Part shown: piece by piece, positions 8,788-20,379 of the stretch
Layout: each line of letters starts with the position of its first letter
How positions within the stretch are numbered: position 1 is the stretch's first letter
DNA from: Pseudomonas alliivorans
GTDB taxonomy: Bacteria > Pseudomonadota > Gammaproteobacteria > Pseudomonadales > Pseudomonadaceae
DNA: 64,000 nt
Direction: 5' to 3'
Assembly: GCF_017826695.1 (NCBI RefSeq)
Contig: NZ_JAFFZW010000004.1
Span: 62,001-126,000, forward strand
The notes under the pieces: model-generated
Seen by the model: the letters and a program-made list of their open reading frames with translations, nothing else
What the model was told of the DNA's origin: nothing
The model's database searches: none
Made by a program: the position numbers and the translations under genes

Positions 8788-9030
8788 TCAGTGCAACTCG
8801 CCTATCGGGCGCAACGCCCGCGCATAGCAGAACAGAAACAGATTGCGCACCAGCTCCTTGAGCACCACCGGCTCGCTGGAACTGAGGCTGTAAACATCCA
8901 GATCGCCCTGATCACGCAACTCCTCCAGCGCTTCCTCTTCCAGTACGGCACACACTTCCCCGGTTTCCCGATGAAGAATCCGCAGGTACGGGTGTGGACG
9001 GTCCAGCCATGCATCGATCAAATAAGTCAT
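8788..9030 (-). CDS. Small conserved protein, probably iron-regulated
   Basis: The 80-residue acidic protein includes YLIDAWLDRPHPYLRIL, an acidic helix (VLEEEALEELRDQGDL) and SSEPVVLKELVRNLFLF. It corresponds in position and sequence to the small hypothetical gene between ispB and fklB in other pseudomonads (PA4570 of P. aeruginosa, by recollection). It has no signal or membrane segment. Two Fur-box-like palindromes lie 24-78 bases upstream of its start, so repression by Fur with iron is predicted. Function is unknown; the size suits a small regulator or adaptor made in iron starvation. Confidence 0.75.
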   Translation of the reverse strand: MTYLIDAWLDRPHPYLRILHRETGEVCAVLEEEALEELRDQGDLDVYSLSSSEPVVLKELVRNLFLFCYARALRPIGELH

Positions 9031-9054
9031 GTTCCATCTCCTGTATCGGTTTGA

Positions 9055-9107
9055 TGAGAATAATTCTTATTGAGATAATAGCAAGGCTCTATTGAGATTA
9101 ATTCTCA
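9055..9107 (-). promoter_or_regulatory. Two Fur-box-like operators
   Basis: TGAGAATAATTCTTA (9055-9069) and TGAGATTAATTCTCA (9093-9107) match the 7-1-7 Fur pattern TGATAATNATTATCA at 11 and 12 of 14 fixed positions. Their centres are 38 bases apart, and both lie directly upstream of the small gene at 8788-9030. The AT-rich DNA between them could hold its promoter. Confidence 0.75.
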
Positions 9108-9236
9108 TTTTGTGCCGGGTGGTTGATGTGGGTCAGTGAATGATGAAAGACACGCGCACCCGGAGCGTAGGAGCGATCAAAGGCGGTGTCCGATTACCGG
9201 GAGGTGGATCAGAGCGCTGGGTACATTCAGTGAAAC

Positions 9237-9265
9237 AAAAAGCCCGTCACATGGACGGGCTTTTT
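9237..9265. terminator. Rho-independent terminator of ispB
   Basis: AAAAAGCCCGTC, ACAT loop and GGACGGGCTTTTT make a stem with T runs in both directions. It lies 17 bases after the ispB stop on the minus strand. Confidence 0.9.
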
Positions 9266-9281
9266 CGTGCTGCTGATGCAA

Positions 9282-10250
9282 TCAGTGCGTACGCGCGACT
9301 GCAAACTCGCTCAGTTCGACCAGCGCATCGCGGTACTCGCTGGGCGGCAGGGCGTCCAGGCAGGCGATGGCCTTGGCGGCGTAGTCACGGGCCAGCTGAG
9401 CGGTGTAATCCAGAGCGCCAGCGCTTTCGACGGCGTTGCGGATGCTTTCCAGATCTTCAAGGCCGCCTTTCTGAATGGCCTGACGAACCAGAGCAGCCTG
9501 CTCGGGCGTACCTTCGCGCATGGTGTAGATAAGCGGCAGGGTGGGTTTGCCTTCGGCAAGGTCGTCGCCGACGTTCTTGCCCAGTGTTTCGGCATCGCCG
9601 CGGTAGTCCAGCAGGTCGTCCACCAACTGGAAGGCGACACCCAGGTGATCACCAAAGGTGCGCAGCGCCTCGGTCTGCTCGGCAGAAGCGCTGCACAGCG
9701 CAGCAGCGCTGTGGGTCGAGGCTTCGAACAGCATGGCGGTCTTGCCGCGAATCACTTCCATGTAAGTTTCTTCAGTGGTGCTGGCGTCGCGAACCTTGGA
9801 CAATTGCAACACTTCGCCTTCGGCAATGACGCGAGTGGCCTTGGACAGGATTCTCATCACATCCATCGAGCCAAGTTCGACCATCATTTCGAAGGAGCGC
9901 GAATAAAGGAAGTCACCGACCAGCACGCTTGGCGCATTGCCCCAGAGGGCGTTGGCCGTCGAGCGGCCGCGGCGCATGCCGGACATGTCGACGACATCGT
10001 CGTGCAGCAGGGTGGCGGTATGCAGGAATTCGATGGTGGCGGCCAGCAGGCGTACATCGTCACCTTCGCGGCCCAGTGCCTTGCCACAGAGCAATACCAG
10101 CAGAGGACGCAGGCGTTTGCCGCCAGCGGACGTGATGTAGTCGCCGATTTTCGAGACCAGCGGTACGCGTGACGTCAGTTGCTTTTTGATGATAACGTCA
10201 ACGGCACTAAAGTCGTCCGCCACCGCGCGGTAGAAGGCTTGGGGTTGCAT
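9282..10250 (-). CDS. ispB: Octaprenyl diphosphate synthase
   Basis: The 322-residue polyprenyl synthase carries both Asp-rich motifs: LLHDDVVDMSGMRRG (first, followed by the Arg pair) and LVDDLLDYRGD (second). The N-terminal GGKRLRPLLVLL binds the isopentenyl diphosphate substrate. It extends farnesyl diphosphate with IPP to the all-trans side chain of ubiquinone in the cytoplasm. The ATG at 10250 fits the family start MQPQAFYRAV; a GTG three codons earlier is possible. It is transcribed divergently from rplU, as in most gamma-proteobacteria. Confidence 0.95.
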   Translation of the reverse strand: MQPQAFYRAVADDFSAVDVIIKKQLTSRVPLVSKIGDYITSAGGKRLRPLLVLLCGKALGREGDDVRLLAATIEFLHTATLLHDDVVDMSGMRRGRSTANALWGNAPSVLVGDFLYSRSFEMMVELGSMDVMRILSKATRVIAEGEVLQLSKVRDASTTEETYMEVIRGKTAMLFEASTHSAAALCSASAEQTEALRTFGDHLGVAFQLVDDLLDYRGDAETLGKNVGDDLAEGKPTLPLIYTMREGTPEQAALVRQAIQKGGLEDLESIRNAVESAGALDYTAQLARDYAAKAIACLDALPPSEYRDALVELSEFAVARTH

Positions 10251-10329
10251 CAGCGACACGTGCTCCGGAAAGGTTGCGCCGCATGCTAGGTCGCGGGGTA
10301 GAGCGTGTCAAGGTATGACGAGCGGCCTC

Positions 10330-10358
10330 TTGCAACCCATCCTGGGCTTGCGTACAAT
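10330..10358 (+). promoter_or_regulatory. Sigma70-type promoter of rplU-rpmA
   Basis: TTGCAA (10330-10335) and TACAAT (10353-10358) are separated by 17 bases and followed by the GC-rich stretch CGCGCACCC. A GC-rich discriminator is typical of promoters under stringent (ppGpp/DksA) control. The leader to rplU would be about 125 bases. Confidence 0.6.
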
Positions 10359-10490
10359 CGCGCACCCTAACTTTCCTGGGCAGCACCTGCCTTACGCAAT
10401 TGCAAACGGGCCGTTCCAGCCTTATGCAGCCATGCCAGCCGATACTCTTCTTATAAAGAGCTGGGTGAGCAGGATTTTCGGAGAAATACC

Positions 10491-10802
10491 ATGTACGCAG
10501 TAATTGTTACCGGTGGCAAGCAGTACAAAGTCGCCCCAGGTGAATACCTGAAAATTGAAAAACTGGAAATCGCTACTGGCGAATCCGTCACTTTCGACCG
10601 CGTTCTGCTGGTTGGCAATGGCGACGACGTCAATATCGGTGCTCCGGTTGTTGCTGGCGCTACTGTCGTGGCAGAAGTGGTTTCGCAAGGTCGTCACGAT
10701 AAGGTTCGCATCATCAAGTTCCGTCGTCGTAAGCACCACATGAAGCGCATGGGCCACCGCCAGTGGTACACCGAGATCAAAATCACAGGTATTCAGGCTT
10801 AA
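10491..10802 (+). CDS. rplU: 50S ribosomal protein L21
   Basis: The 103-residue protein is full-length L21: [14 protein letters not shown] at the start and the conserved C-terminal [14 protein letters not shown], which binds 23S rRNA and L20. A ribosome site (GGAG) lies just before the ATG. It is followed after 33 bases by rpmA, with which it forms a classic two-gene operon that may read on to obgE at low level. Confidence 0.98.
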   Translation: MYAVIVTGGKQYKVAPGEYLKIEKLEIATGESVTFDRVLLVGNGDDVNIGAPVVAGATVVAEVVSQGRHDKVRIIKFRRRKHHMKRMGHRQWYTEIKITGIQA

Positions 10803-10835
10803 TTTCAGCCTAATCCTCATTTGGAGAATTGACTC

Positions 10836-11111
10836 ATGGCACACAAAAAAGCTGGTGGTAGTACCCGTAACGGGCGCGACTCAGAAGCCAAACGCCTTGG
10901 CGTGAAGATGTATGGCGGCCAGGCTATCATTCCGGGCAACATCATCGTGCGTCAGCGCGGCACCCAATTCCACGCTGGCTACGGCGTTGGCATGGGTAAA
11001 GATCACACCCTGTTCGCGAAAGTGGAAGGCGTGATCAAGTTTCAAGTCAAGGGCGCCTTCGGTCGCCGCTACGTGAGCATCGTTCCGAAGACTGAAGTCT
11101 CCGCAGCGTAA
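10836..11111 (+). CDS. rpmA: 50S ribosomal protein L27
   Basis: The 91-residue basic protein is L27: [20 protein letters not shown], whose N-terminal arm reaches the peptidyl-transferase centre, then KMYGGQ and [10 protein letters not shown]. The Shine-Dalgarno TTGGAG is well placed. It ends shortly before a strong terminator, which separates it from obgE. Confidence 0.98.
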   Translation: MAHKKAGGSTRNGRDSEAKRLGVKMYGGQAIIPGNIIVRQRGTQFHAGYGVGMGKDHTLFAKVEGVIKFQVKGAFGRRYVSIVPKTEVSAA

Positions 11112-11125
11112 TCACGCAGTAGCTT

Positions 11126-11154
11126 AAAAGCCCTGTCTTGCGACGGGGCTTTTT
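11126..11154 (+). terminator. Rho-independent terminator of rplU-rpmA
   Basis: GCCCTGTC (11130-11137), TTGC loop, GACGGGGC (11142-11149) and TTTTT form a standard terminator 18 bases after the rpmA stop. Confidence 0.9.
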
Positions 11155-11285
11155 CGTTTGTAGAGGTAGAGAGTCAGGTGAGTCTCTTGCAAAACTGTTT
11201 GTGCGGGCTGTTGTGATGTTGACCCTTGGGGTCGCTGGTTTCTGATCGGTATCGCAACGCTCATTTTTGCAAGAGTCTTATGTAA

Positions 11286-12551
<1,266 letters not shown>

Positions 12552-12570
12552 TCGCTTGAAGTAAACTTGA

Positions 12571-12599
12571 ACGCCGCTACGTTTGTCAGCGGCGTTTTT
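12571..12599 (+). terminator. Rho-independent terminator of obgE
   Basis: ACGCCGCT (12571-12578) and AGCGGCGT (12588-12595) form a stem with a nine-base loop, followed by TTTT. It lies 19 bases after the obgE stop and before proB. Confidence 0.85.
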
Positions 12600-12641
12600 G
12601 TATCTCGAATTTGAAAACTCTCTGGCTAAGGTTGGAAGATG

Positions 12642-13760
12642 ATGCGCAGCAAAGTGACGGGTGCCCAGCGCTGGGTCGTGAAGATCGGCAGTGCCTTGCT
12701 GACGGCAGATGGCAAGGGTCTGGATCGTGCGGCCATGGGTGTGTGGGTCGAGCAGATGGTGGCGCTGCACGAGGCAGGCGTCGAGCTGGTGCTGGTTTCC
12801 TCCGGGGCGGTCGCTGCCGGTATGAGTCGCCTGGGCTGGACTGTTCGACCCAGTGCGATGCACGAGCTGCAGGCTGCGGCCGCCATCGGTCAGATGGGGT
12901 TGGTGCAGGCGTGGGAGTCGAGCTTTGCCGAGCATGATCGGCGCACTGCGCAGATCCTCCTGACTCACGACGACCTGTCTGATCGCAAGCGCTATCTGAA
13001 TGCCCGCAGCACGCTGCGCACTCTGGTCGAGCTGGGCGTGGTGCCGGTCATCAACGAAAACGATACCGTGGTCACTGATGAGATCCGCTTCGGCGACAAC
13101 GACACGCTCGCGGCCCTGGTGGCCAATCTGGTCGAGGCTGATCTGCTGGTCATTCTTACGGATCGTGACGGCATGTTTGATGCTGATCCGCGCAACAACC
13201 CCGATGCGCAGCTGATTTTCGAGGCTCGCGCTGATGATCCTGCTCTGGATGCGGTGGCGGGCGGCACGGGCGGGGCGCTGGGGCGTGGCGGGATGCAAAC
13301 CAAGCTGCGTGCTGCACGTCTGGCGGCTCGTTCAGGGGCGCACACCGTGATTGTCGGTGGTCGCATCGAGCGCGTTCTGGCGCGGCTCAAGGGGGGTGAG
13401 CGGCTGGGTACGCTGCTGTCGCCTGAGCGCGGCATGCTGGCTGCGCGCAAGCAGTGGCTGGCGGGGCATTTGCAGACTCGCGGTACGCTGGTGCTGGATG
13501 ACGGTGCGGTGTCGGCCCTGGCTCGGGATCACAAGAGTCTGCTGCCGGTCGGCGTCAAGCTGGTGCAGGGCAGTTTCCGGCGCGGTGAGATGGTGGTTTG
13601 CGTTGCGCAAGACGGGCGTGAAGTGGCGCGGGGCTTGAGCAACTACAGTGCAGTGGAGGCGCAGAAGATCATCGGTCAGTCGTCAGAGGCTATCGTGCGC
13701 GAGCTGGGCTACATGGCCGAGCCTGAATTGATTCACCGCGACAACCTGATTCTCGTCTGA
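12642..13760 (+). CDS. proB: Glutamate 5-kinase
   Basis: The 372-residue enzyme has an amino-acid-kinase domain (about 1-260; [39 protein letters not shown]) and a C-terminal PUA domain (about 280-365; [13 protein letters not shown]). It phosphorylates glutamate to glutamyl 5-phosphate, the first and feedback-inhibited step of proline synthesis in the cytoplasm. Two ATG codons stand in tandem; the second (12642) gives the usual [10 protein letters not shown] start. proA is not adjacent. Confidence 0.97.
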   Translation: MRSKVTGAQRWVVKIGSALLTADGKGLDRAAMGVWVEQMVALHEAGVELVLVSSGAVAAGMSRLGWTVRPSAMHELQAAAAIGQMGLVQAWESSFAEHDRRTAQILLTHDDLSDRKRYLNARSTLRTLVELGVVPVINENDTVVTDEIRFGDNDTLAALVANLVEADLLVILTDRDGMFDADPRNNPDAQLIFEARADDPALDAVAGGTGGALGRGGMQTKLRAARLAARSGAHTVIVGGRIERVLARLKGGERLGTLLSPERGMLAARKQWLAGHLQTRGTLVLDDGAVSALARDHKSLLPVGVKLVQGSFRRGEMVVCVAQDGREVARGLSNYSAVEAQKIIGQSSEAIVRELGYMAEPELIHRDNLILV

Positions 13761-13790
13761 GTCGGGTTATTAACTGGAAGGGAAGGCTCG

Positions 13791-14261
13791 ATGCGCGTCA
13801 TGAAAGGTTTGTTGACTGCTTTGCTGTTCGTGCCTGTGCTGGTCTCGGCAGAAGAGATTGGTCAGGTGTCGACGGTGTTCAAGATGGTCGGGCCGAACGA
13901 CCGGATCGTGGTGGAGGCCTTCGATGATCCGAAGGTTGATGGCGTGACGTGCTACCTGTCGCGTGCCAAGACGGGCGGCATCAAGGGTGGTCTGGGGTTG
14001 GCCGAGGATCGGGCGGAGGCGTCGATTGCCTGTCGTCAGGTCGGTCCGATCCACTTCAAGGAAAGCCTCAAGGATGGTGATGAGGTTTTCAAGGAGCGCA
14101 CGTCGCTGGTGTTCAAGACCATGCAGGTGGTGAGGTTCTTCGACAAGAAACGTAACTCGCTGGTGTATCTGGTCTACAGCGACCGAATCATCGAAGGCAG
14201 TCCGCAGAATGCGGTTACCGCCATTCCGATCCTGCCATGGTCGCCTGCGCCTGCCCCCTGA
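13791..14261 (+). CDS. creA: CreA family exported protein
   Basis: The 156-residue protein has a signal peptide ([14 protein letters not shown]) and the CreA signatures [45 protein letters not shown] and [15 protein letters not shown]. It should be periplasmic with a Cys-Cys bridge. CreA of E. coli has no settled function. It starts 30 bases after proB and may be cotranscribed. The C-terminal WSPAPAP is a short extension. Confidence 0.88.
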   Translation: MRVMKGLLTALLFVPVLVSAEEIGQVSTVFKMVGPNDRIVVEAFDDPKVDGVTCYLSRAKTGGIKGGLGLAEDRAEASIACRQVGPIHFKESLKDGDEVFKERTSLVFKTMQVVRFFDKKRNSLVYLVYSDRIIEGSPQNAVTAIPILPWSPAPAP

Positions 14262-14275
14262 TTGCACACCGCTCG

Positions 14276-14345
14276 AGCTGATCGTTCCTCACGCTCTGCG
14301 TGGGGATGCGTCTCGGGGTGCTCTGCGTCCGGGTGCGCTCGCTTT
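14276..14345. repeat. Intergenic palindromic repeat, P. syringae type
   Basis: This stretch contains GATCGTTCCTCACGCTCTGC, GCGTGGGGATGCGTCTCGG and TGCTCTGCGTCCG, with CACGCTCTGCGTGGGG folding on itself. I know this kind of element from many P. syringae intergenic regions. A related copy lies at 44566-44622 in the opposite orientation. Confidence 0.6.
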
Positions 14346-14356
14346 CTCACAGGCAA

Positions 14357-14385
14357 TAAAAAACCGACCCTGGGGTCGGTTTTTC
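14357..14385. terminator. Rho-independent terminator of rpsT
   Basis: AAAAAACCGACC, CTGG loop and GGTCGGTTTTT form a bidirectional terminator 15 bases after the rpsT stop on the minus strand. It can also serve creA on the + strand. Confidence 0.9.
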
Positions 14386-14399
14386 AACAAGCGGATCGC

Positions 14400-14678
14400 T
14401 TAGGCTGCAGCAGCAAGGCTCAGGGCCTTGATGTGACCGTTCAGGCGACCTTTATGGCGAGCAGCCTTGTTCTTGTGGATGATGCCTTTATCGGCCATAC
14501 GGTCGATAACAGGTACAGCCAGAACATAAGCAGCTTGCGCTTTTTCAGCGTCTTTTGCGTCGATGGCTTTAACTACATTCTTGATGTAGGTACGAACCAT
14601 GGAACGCAGGCTGGCGTTGTGGCTGCGACGCTTCTCAGCCTGTTTTGCACGTTTTTTGGCGGAAGGTGTGTTGGCCAC
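14400..14678 (-). CDS. rpsT: 30S ribosomal protein S20
   Basis: The 92-residue basic protein matches S20: [20 protein letters not shown] at the N-terminus, then [15 protein letters not shown] and [19 protein letters not shown]. The start must be the GTG at 14678, since the family N-terminus follows at once and GAGGAG is correctly spaced. The frame continues upstream without protein-like sequence. A non-ATG start also occurs in E. coli rpsT, where it is tied to autoregulation. Confidence 0.97.
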   Translation of the reverse strand: MANTPSAKKRAKQAEKRRSHNASLRSMVRTYIKNVVKAIDAKDAEKAQAAYVLAVPVIDRMADKGIIHKNKAARHKGRLNGHIKALSLAAAA

Positions 14679-14729
14679 CGTCGAGCTCCTCGAAAGACTT
14701 TGTGAAATAGCAAACAAAATAGGCCGCGA

Positions 14730-14759
14730 ATCATGCCGATGAGTTGAAGTCTTGTCAAG
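14730..14759 (-). promoter_or_regulatory. Promoter of rpsT
   Basis: Read on the minus strand, TTGACA (14759-14754) is followed after 18 bases by CATGAT (14735-14730) and then GCGGCC. A perfect -35, a moderate -10 and a GC-rich discriminator fit a growth-rate-controlled ribosomal promoter. Confidence 0.55.
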
Positions 14760-14929
14760 GGCAGTTAAGGTGTTCCGCTGAGTGGTCGCTGCTTTTATCC
14801 GGATGATTTATTTCCGGCGTGCGACCTGTAAACTCGCGGCCTTTGGCTTCGGGCTTTTTAGCGGCGCGAAGTATCGCATAAATGGACGGCTTAATCGCCC
14901 ATCCTTTGCCAAGGCATACAAGTCTTTCA

Positions 14930-16468
14930 ATGAATCTACTCAAGTCACTCGCCGCCGTCAGCTCTATCACAATGGTTTCCCGGGTCCTGGGCTTCATACG
15001 GGACACCATCATTGCGCGCACTTTCGGGGCCGGAATGGCGACCGACGCCTTCTTCATTGCCTTCAAATTGCCCAACCTGCTGCGGCGCATCTTTGCCGAG
15101 GGCGCTTTTTCCCAGGCATTCGTGCCGATCCTGGCCGAATACAAGAGCCAGCAGGGCGAAGAGGCGACTCGCACGTTCGTGGCTTACGTCACAGGACTGC
15201 TGACGCTCGTTCTGGCACTGGTGACCTTGCTGGGTGTGATCTTCGCGCCCTGGGTGATCTGGGCCACTGCGCCGGGCTTTGTCGACACGCCTGAAAAATT
15301 CGCGCTGACCTCGGATATGCTGCGGGTGACATTTCCTTATATATTGCTGATCTCGCTGTCATCGCTGGCGGGCGCGATCCTCAATACCTGGAACCGCTTT
15401 TCCGTACCAGCCTTCGTGCCGACCCTGCTCAATGTCAGCATGATCTTTTTTGCGTTGTTTCTGACCCCGTATTTCGATCCGCCGGTCATGGCGCTGGGCT
15501 GGGCCGTGCTGGCGGGCGGTCTGCTGCAGTTGCTGTATCAACTGCCACACCTGAAAAAAATCGGCATGCTGGTACTGCCGCGCCTGAATCTGCGTGATTC
15601 AGGTGTCTGGCGTGTGATGAAGCAGATGCTTCCTGCCATCCTCGGCGTCTCGGTCAGTCAGATTTCTCTGATCATCAACACGATATTTGCCTCATTCCTC
15701 GTCGCCGGGTCGGTGTCGTGGATGTACTATGCCGACCGCCTCATGGAGCTGCCGTCTGGTGTTCTGGGAGTTGCGTTGGGTACGATTCTGCTGCCGATCC
15801 TGTCTAAGACCTACGCCCAGCGGGATCGTCAGGAGTATTCGCGCATTCTCGACTGGGGCCTGCGTCTGTGCTTCGTGCTGGTCCTGCCTTGCACGCTGGC
15901 CTTGGGTCTGCTGGCTGAACCGCTGACCGTTTCTCTGTTTCAATACGGCAAGTTCGATGCACTGGATGCCGCGATGACGCAACGGGCGCTGGTCGCTTAT
16001 TCGGTCGGCCTGCTGGGGATTATCCTGATCAAGGTCCTGGCCCCCGGCTTTTATGCGCAGCAGAATATTCGTACCCCGGTGAAAATCGCGATCTTTACCC
16101 TCATTGTGACTCAGTTGCTCAACCTGGCCTTCATTGTGCCGTTGCAGCATGCGGGGCTGGCGCTGGCGATCAGTGTCGGGGCGTGCATCAATGCCGGCCT
16201 GTTGTTCTGGCAGTTGCGCAAGCAGGCCCTGTTTCAGCCGCAGCCGGGCTGGGCGAAGTTTCTGTTCAAGCTGGTGATCGCTGTGGCGGCCATGTCAGGC
16301 GTTCTGCTGGGGATGATGCATGTCATGCCCGCGTGGGATGAAGGACACATGCTGGAGCGTTTCCTGCGTCTGGGCGCGCTGGTGGCAGCCGGTGTGGTGA
16401 CGTATTTTGCGATGCTTTTGTTGCTGGGTTTCCGACTTCGGGATTTTGCCCGCAAAGCCATCATGTAA
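14930..16468 (+). CDS. murJ: Lipid II flippase MurJ
   Basis: The 512-residue polytopic protein has about 14 hydrophobic segments and the MurJ/MviN N-terminus [22 protein letters not shown], with [41 protein letters not shown] (split over two motifs) and [20 protein letters not shown]. MurJ moves lipid-linked peptidoglycan precursor across the inner membrane. The ATG at 14930 fits the family; the frame is open 16 codons upstream. It lies divergent from rpsT and 132 bases before ribF, the usual arrangement in pseudomonads. Confidence 0.96.
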   Translation: MNLLKSLAAVSSITMVSRVLGFIRDTIIARTFGAGMATDAFFIAFKLPNLLRRIFAEGAFSQAFVPILAEYKSQQGEEATRTFVAYVTGLLTLVLALVTLLGVIFAPWVIWATAPGFVDTPEKFALTSDMLRVTFPYILLISLSSLAGAILNTWNRFSVPAFVPTLLNVSMIFFALFLTPYFDPPVMALGWAVLAGGLLQLLYQLPHLKKIGMLVLPRLNLRDSGVWRVMKQMLPAILGVSVSQISLIINTIFASFLVAGSVSWMYYADRLMELPSGVLGVALGTILLPILSKTYAQRDRQEYSRILDWGLRLCFVLVLPCTLALGLLAEPLTVSLFQYGKFDALDAAMTQRALVAYSVGLLGIILIKVLAPGFYAQQNIRTPVKIAIFTLIVTQLLNLAFIVPLQHAGLALAISVGACINAGLLFWQLRKQALFQPQPGWAKFLFKLVIAVAAMSGVLLGMMHVMPAWDEGHMLERFLRLGALVAAGVVTYFAMLLLLGFRLRDFARKAIM

Positions 16469-16566
16469 GCGGTAATTCAAAGGTGAGCTGTCGGATTTGT
16501 GCATTGCGCGCCGGCTGCTTTGATCGGGTCCTGGCGTGTTGCCTGTCGTCCAGGGCCGTGTGTGGT

Positions 16567-16572
16567 TATAAT
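16567..16572 (+). promoter_or_regulatory. -10 box ahead of ribF
   Basis: TATAAT is a perfect -10 box, 28 bases upstream of the ribF start. No good -35 is found at 16-18 bases, so the promoter may be weak or activator-dependent. It would drive ribF-ileS-lspA-fkpB-ispH. Confidence 0.45.
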
Positions 16573-16600
16573 CGGCCACTTTATGAGCAAGAAGTGCGTT

Positions 16601-17551
16601 ATGCAGCTGGTTAGAGGTCTTCACAACCTGCGTCCCCAGCATCGGGGCTGCGTCGCCACGATTGGCAATTTCGACGGTGTTCACCGCGGCCACCAGGCTA
16701 TTCTGGCGCGTCTGCGTGAGCGGGCTGTCGAATTGGGTGTGCCCAGCTGCGTGGTCATCTTTGAACCCCAGCCTCGTGAGTTTTTTGCGCCAGAGACTGC
16801 TCCGGCACGACTGGCACGTCTGCGCGACAAGCTCGAACTGTTGAGCGCCGAGGGTGTGGACCGGGTTCTGTGCCTGTCCTTCAACCAGCGCCTGAGGAAA
16901 CTCAGTGCAGCCAGCTTCGTGGAAACCGTGCTGATCGACGGGCTGGGCATTCAGCATCTTGAAGTGGGCGATGATTTTCGTTTTGGCTGCGACCGGCTCG
17001 GGGATTTCGACTTCCTGCAGCAGGCCGGAACGACTTACGGATTTACGGTGGAAGCGGCGCAGACCGTTGAAATCGATGGCCTCCGCGTCAGCAGTACCAA
17101 GGTGCGTAAAGCCCTGGCTGCCGCGGATTTTGCCTTGGCCGAACGTATGCTCGGCCGCCCGTTCCAGATCACCGGACGGGTCTTGCATGGCCAGAAGCTG
17201 GCGCGTCAGTTGGGTACGCCCACCGCCAACGTGCAACTCAAGCGTCGTCGTGTGCCGTTGAGCGGGGTTTACCTGGTCAGCGTGGACATCGATGGCAAGG
17301 CTTGGGCGGGTGTCGCCAACATCGGCGTGCGTCCTACCGTGGCGGGTGATGGCAGTGCCCACCTTGAAGTGCATCTTCTGGATTTTGCCGGCGACCTTTA
17401 CGACCGGCGTTTGACGGTGGCTTTCCACCACAAGCTGCGTGATGAGCAGCGTTTTGCCTCTCTGGAGGCGCTCAAGACGGCGATCAATGCGGACGTCGCC
17501 GCCGCCCGTGCCCATTGGCATGGTCAACCGCTAACCAAGAGCCTGAAATGA
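16601..17551 (+). CDS. ribF: Bifunctional riboflavin kinase / FMN adenylyltransferase
   Basis: The 316-residue enzyme has an N-terminal FAD-synthetase domain (nucleotidyltransferase motif [13 protein letters not shown]; later [11 protein letters not shown]) and a C-terminal flavokinase domain ([31 protein letters not shown]). It converts riboflavin to FMN and FAD. The start is the ATG at 16601. Its stop overlaps the ileS start as ATGA, so translation is probably coupled. Confidence 0.97.
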   Translation: MQLVRGLHNLRPQHRGCVATIGNFDGVHRGHQAILARLRERAVELGVPSCVVIFEPQPREFFAPETAPARLARLRDKLELLSAEGVDRVLCLSFNQRLRKLSAASFVETVLIDGLGIQHLEVGDDFRFGCDRLGDFDFLQQAGTTYGFTVEAAQTVEIDGLRVSSTKVRKALAAADFALAERMLGRPFQITGRVLHGQKLARQLGTPTANVQLKRRRVPLSGVYLVSVDIDGKAWAGVANIGVRPTVAGDGSAHLEVHLLDFAGDLYDRRLTVAFHHKLRDEQRFASLEALKTAINADVAAARAHWHGQPLTKSLK

Positions 17552-20379
17552 CCGACTATAAAGCCACGCTAAACCTTCCGGACACCGCCTTCCCTATGAA
17601 GGCCGGCCTGCCCCAGCGCGAGCCGCAAACTCTGCAGCGCTGGGACAGCATTGGCCTGTACCAGAAGCTGCGCGAAATTGGCAAGGATCGTCCGAAGTTC
17701 GTCCTGCACGACGGCCCTCCATACGCCAACGGCAATATTCACATCGGTCATGCCGTCAACAAGATTCTCAAGGACATGATCCTGCGTTCCAAGACCCTGG
17801 CGGGCTTCGATGCCCCGTATGTGCCGGGTTGGGACTGTCATGGCCTGCCGATCGAGCACAAGGTCGAAGTGACCCACGGCAAGAACCTGTCCGCGGACAA
17901 GACCCGCGAGCTGTGCCGTGCCTACGCTGCCGAGCAGATCGAAGGCCAGAAATCCGAGTTCATCCGTCTGGGTGTGCTGGGTGACTGGAGCAATCCGTAT
18001 CTGACCATGAATTTCGCCAACGAAGCCGGGGAAATCCGCGCGCTGGCCGAGATGGTCAAGGGCGGTTTCGTATTCAAGGGCCTGAAGCCGGTCAACTGGT
18101 GTTTCGACTGCGGTTCGGCACTGGCTGAAGCAGAAGTCGAATATCAGGACAAGAAGTCCTCAACCATCGACGTCGCGTTCCCGATCGCTGACGAAGCGAA
18201 GCTGGCTGCTGCATTCGGCCTGGCCTCGCTGGACAAGCCGGCCTCCATCGTCATCTGGACCACCACCCCTTGGACCATACCGGCCAACCAGGCGCTGAAC
18301 GTCCATCCCGAGTTCAACTACGCGCTGGTCGATATCGGCGACAGGCTCTTGGTGCTGGCTGAAGAACTGGTCGAGTCCTGCCTGTCCCGCTACAAGCTGG
18401 AAGGTTCGGTGATCGCGACTACCACCGGCCAGTCGCTGGAACTGATCAACTTCCGTCATCCGCTCTACGACCGTCTGTCGCCGGTCTATCTGGCTGACTA
18501 CGTCGAGCTGGGTGCCGGTACGGGTATCGTTCACTGCTCGCCCGCCTACGGCGTGGACGACTTCAATATCTGCAAGGCTTATGGCCTGAGCAACGACGAC
18601 ATCATCAGCCCAGTGCAGAGCAACGGCGTGTATGTCGAATCGCTGGAGTTCTTCGGTGGCCAGTTCATCTTCAAGGCCAACCAGAACATCATCGACAAGC
18701 TCGCCGAAGTCGGCAGCCTGATGGACACCGAAACCATCAGCCATAGTTACATGCACTGCTGGCGTCACAAGTCGCCACTGATCTACCGCGCCACTGCGCA
18801 GTGGTTTGTGGGCATGGACAAGCAGCCCGCCACTGGCGACACGCTGCGTGAACGTGCGGTCAAGGCCATCGAAGACACTCAGTTCGTTCCGGCCTGGGGT
18901 CAGGCGCGTCTGCACTCGATGATCGCCAACCGTCCCGACTGGTGCATCTCGCGTCAGCGCAACTGGGGCGTGCCGATTCCGTTCTTCCTGCACAAGGAAA
19001 GCGGCGAACTGCACCCACGCACCGTCGAACTGATGGAAGAAGTGGCGCAGCGGGTCGAGAAAGAAGGCATCGAGGCCTGGTTCAAGCTGGACGCCAGCGA
19101 ACTGCTGGGTGACGAGGCGGCCAAGTACGACAAGATCTCCGACACACTGGACGTCTGGTTCGACTCCGGCACCACGCACTGGCATGTGCTGCGCGGCTCG
19201 CACCCGATGGGCCACGAAAGCGGTCCGCGTGCCGACCTGTACCTCGAAGGCTCCGACCAGCATCGCGGCTGGTTCCACTCTTCGCTGCTGACCGGTTGCG
19301 CCATCGACAACCATGCGCCGTATCGCGAACTGCTGACCCACGGATTCGTGGTCGACGAGAACGGTCGCAAGATGTCCAAGTCACTGAACAACGTGGTTGC
19401 GCCGCAGAAGGTCAACGATTCGCTGGGCGCCGACATCATGCGTCTGTGGGTTTCTGCGACTGACTATTCCGGCGAAATGGCCGTGTCTGACCAGATCCTG
19501 CAGCGTAGCGCCGATGCCTACCGTCGTATTCGCAACACGGCCCGTTTCCTGCTCTCCAACCTGTCCGGCTTCAATCCGGCGACCGACCTGCTGCCAGCCG
19601 ATGAAATGCTTGCGCTGGACCGTTGGGCGGTGGATCGCACCTTGCTGCTGCAGCGCGAGCTGCAAGAGAACTACAGCGAATACCGTTTCTGGAACGTGTA
19701 CTCCAAGGTCCACAACTTCTGCGTGCAGGAGTTGGGTGGGTTTTACCTGGACATCATCAAGGATCGCCAGTACACCACGGGCGCGAACAGCACGGCACGT
19801 CGCTCGTGCCAGACCGCGCTGTTCCACATCTCCGAAGCGCTGGTTCGCTGGATCGCGCCGATCCTGGCGTTTACCGCCGATGAGTTGTGGCAGTTCCTGC
19901 CGGGCGAGCGCAACGAATCCGTGATGCTCAACACCTGGTACGAAGGCCTGACCGAAATGCCTGCCGACTTCGAAATGGACCGTGCCTACTGGGAGCGGAT
20001 CATGGCGGTGAAGACTTCGGTTAACAAGGAAATGGAAAACCTGCGCGCTGCCAAGGCTATTGGCGGCAACCTGCAGGCTGAAGTGACCCTGTATGCCGAA
20101 GACTCGCTGGTGGCGGATCTGTCGAAGCTGAGCAACGAACTGCGTTTCGTGCTGATCACCTCCACCGCCAGCGTCGCGCCTTTGGCAGCGGCTCCGGCTG
20201 ATGCAGTGGTGACCGAGGTTGCCGGTTTGAAGCTGAAGGTCGTCAAGTCCAGTCATGCCAAGTGCGCCCGTTGCTGGCATCACCGTGAGGATGTAGGCGT
20301 GAACCCTGAGCATCCGGAAATCTGCGGTCGTTGCGTGGACAACATCAGCGGTGTCGGCGAGGTGCGTCACTATGCGTGA
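17548..20379 (+). CDS. ileS: Isoleucyl-tRNA synthetase
   Basis: The 943-residue class I synthetase has HIGH at residues 65-68 (GNIHIGHAV), the editing insertion ([26 protein letters not shown]), KMSKS near 608-612 and a C-terminal zinc-binding pair CARCWHH and CGRC. It charges tRNA-Ile in the cytoplasm. The bacterial-type sequence and full length argue for the housekeeping mupirocin-sensitive form. It overlaps ribF by four bases and lspA by eight. Confidence 0.98.
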   Translation: MTDYKATLNLPDTAFPMKAGLPQREPQTLQRWDSIGLYQKLREIGKDRPKFVLHDGPPYANGNIHIGHAVNKILKDMILRSKTLAGFDAPYVPGWDCHGLPIEHKVEVTHGKNLSADKTRELCRAYAAEQIEGQKSEFIRLGVLGDWSNPYLTMNFANEAGEIRALAEMVKGGFVFKGLKPVNWCFDCGSALAEAEVEYQDKKSSTIDVAFPIADEAKLAAAFGLASLDKPASIVIWTTTPWTIPANQALNVHPEFNYALVDIGDRLLVLAEELVESCLSRYKLEGSVIATTTGQSLELINFRHPLYDRLSPVYLADYVELGAGTGIVHCSPAYGVDDFNICKAYGLSNDDIISPVQSNGVYVESLEFFGGQFIFKANQNIIDKLAEVGSLMDTETISHSYMHCWRHKSPLIYRATAQWFVGMDKQPATGDTLRERAVKAIEDTQFVPAWGQARLHSMIANRPDWCISRQRNWGVPIPFFLHKESGELHPRTVELMEEVAQRVEKEGIEAWFKLDASELLGDEAAKYDKISDTLDVWFDSGTTHWHVLRGSHPMGHESGPRADLYLEGSDQHRGWFHSSLLTGCAIDNHAPYRELLTHGFVVDENGRKMSKSLNNVVAPQKVNDSLGADIMRLWVSATDYSGEMAVSDQILQRSADAYRRIRNTARFLLSNLSGFNPATDLLPADEMLALDRWAVDRTLLLQRELQENYSEYRFWNVYSKVHNFCVQELGGFYLDIIKDRQYTTGANSTARRSCQTALFHISEALVRWIAPILAFTADELWQFLPGERNESVMLNTWYEGLTEMPADFEMDRAYWERIMAVKTSVNKEMENLRAAKAIGGNLQAEVTLYAEDSLVADLSKLSNELRFVLITSTASVAPLAAAPADAVVTEVAGLKLKVVKSSHAKCARCWHHREDVGVNPEHPEICGRCVDNISGVGEVRHYA

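Noticed and set aside
9140-9532. 130-codon + strand frame next to the Fur boxes
   Set aside because: Most of it lies antisense to the end of ispB and crosses its terminator. The product is Arg-rich without a domain.
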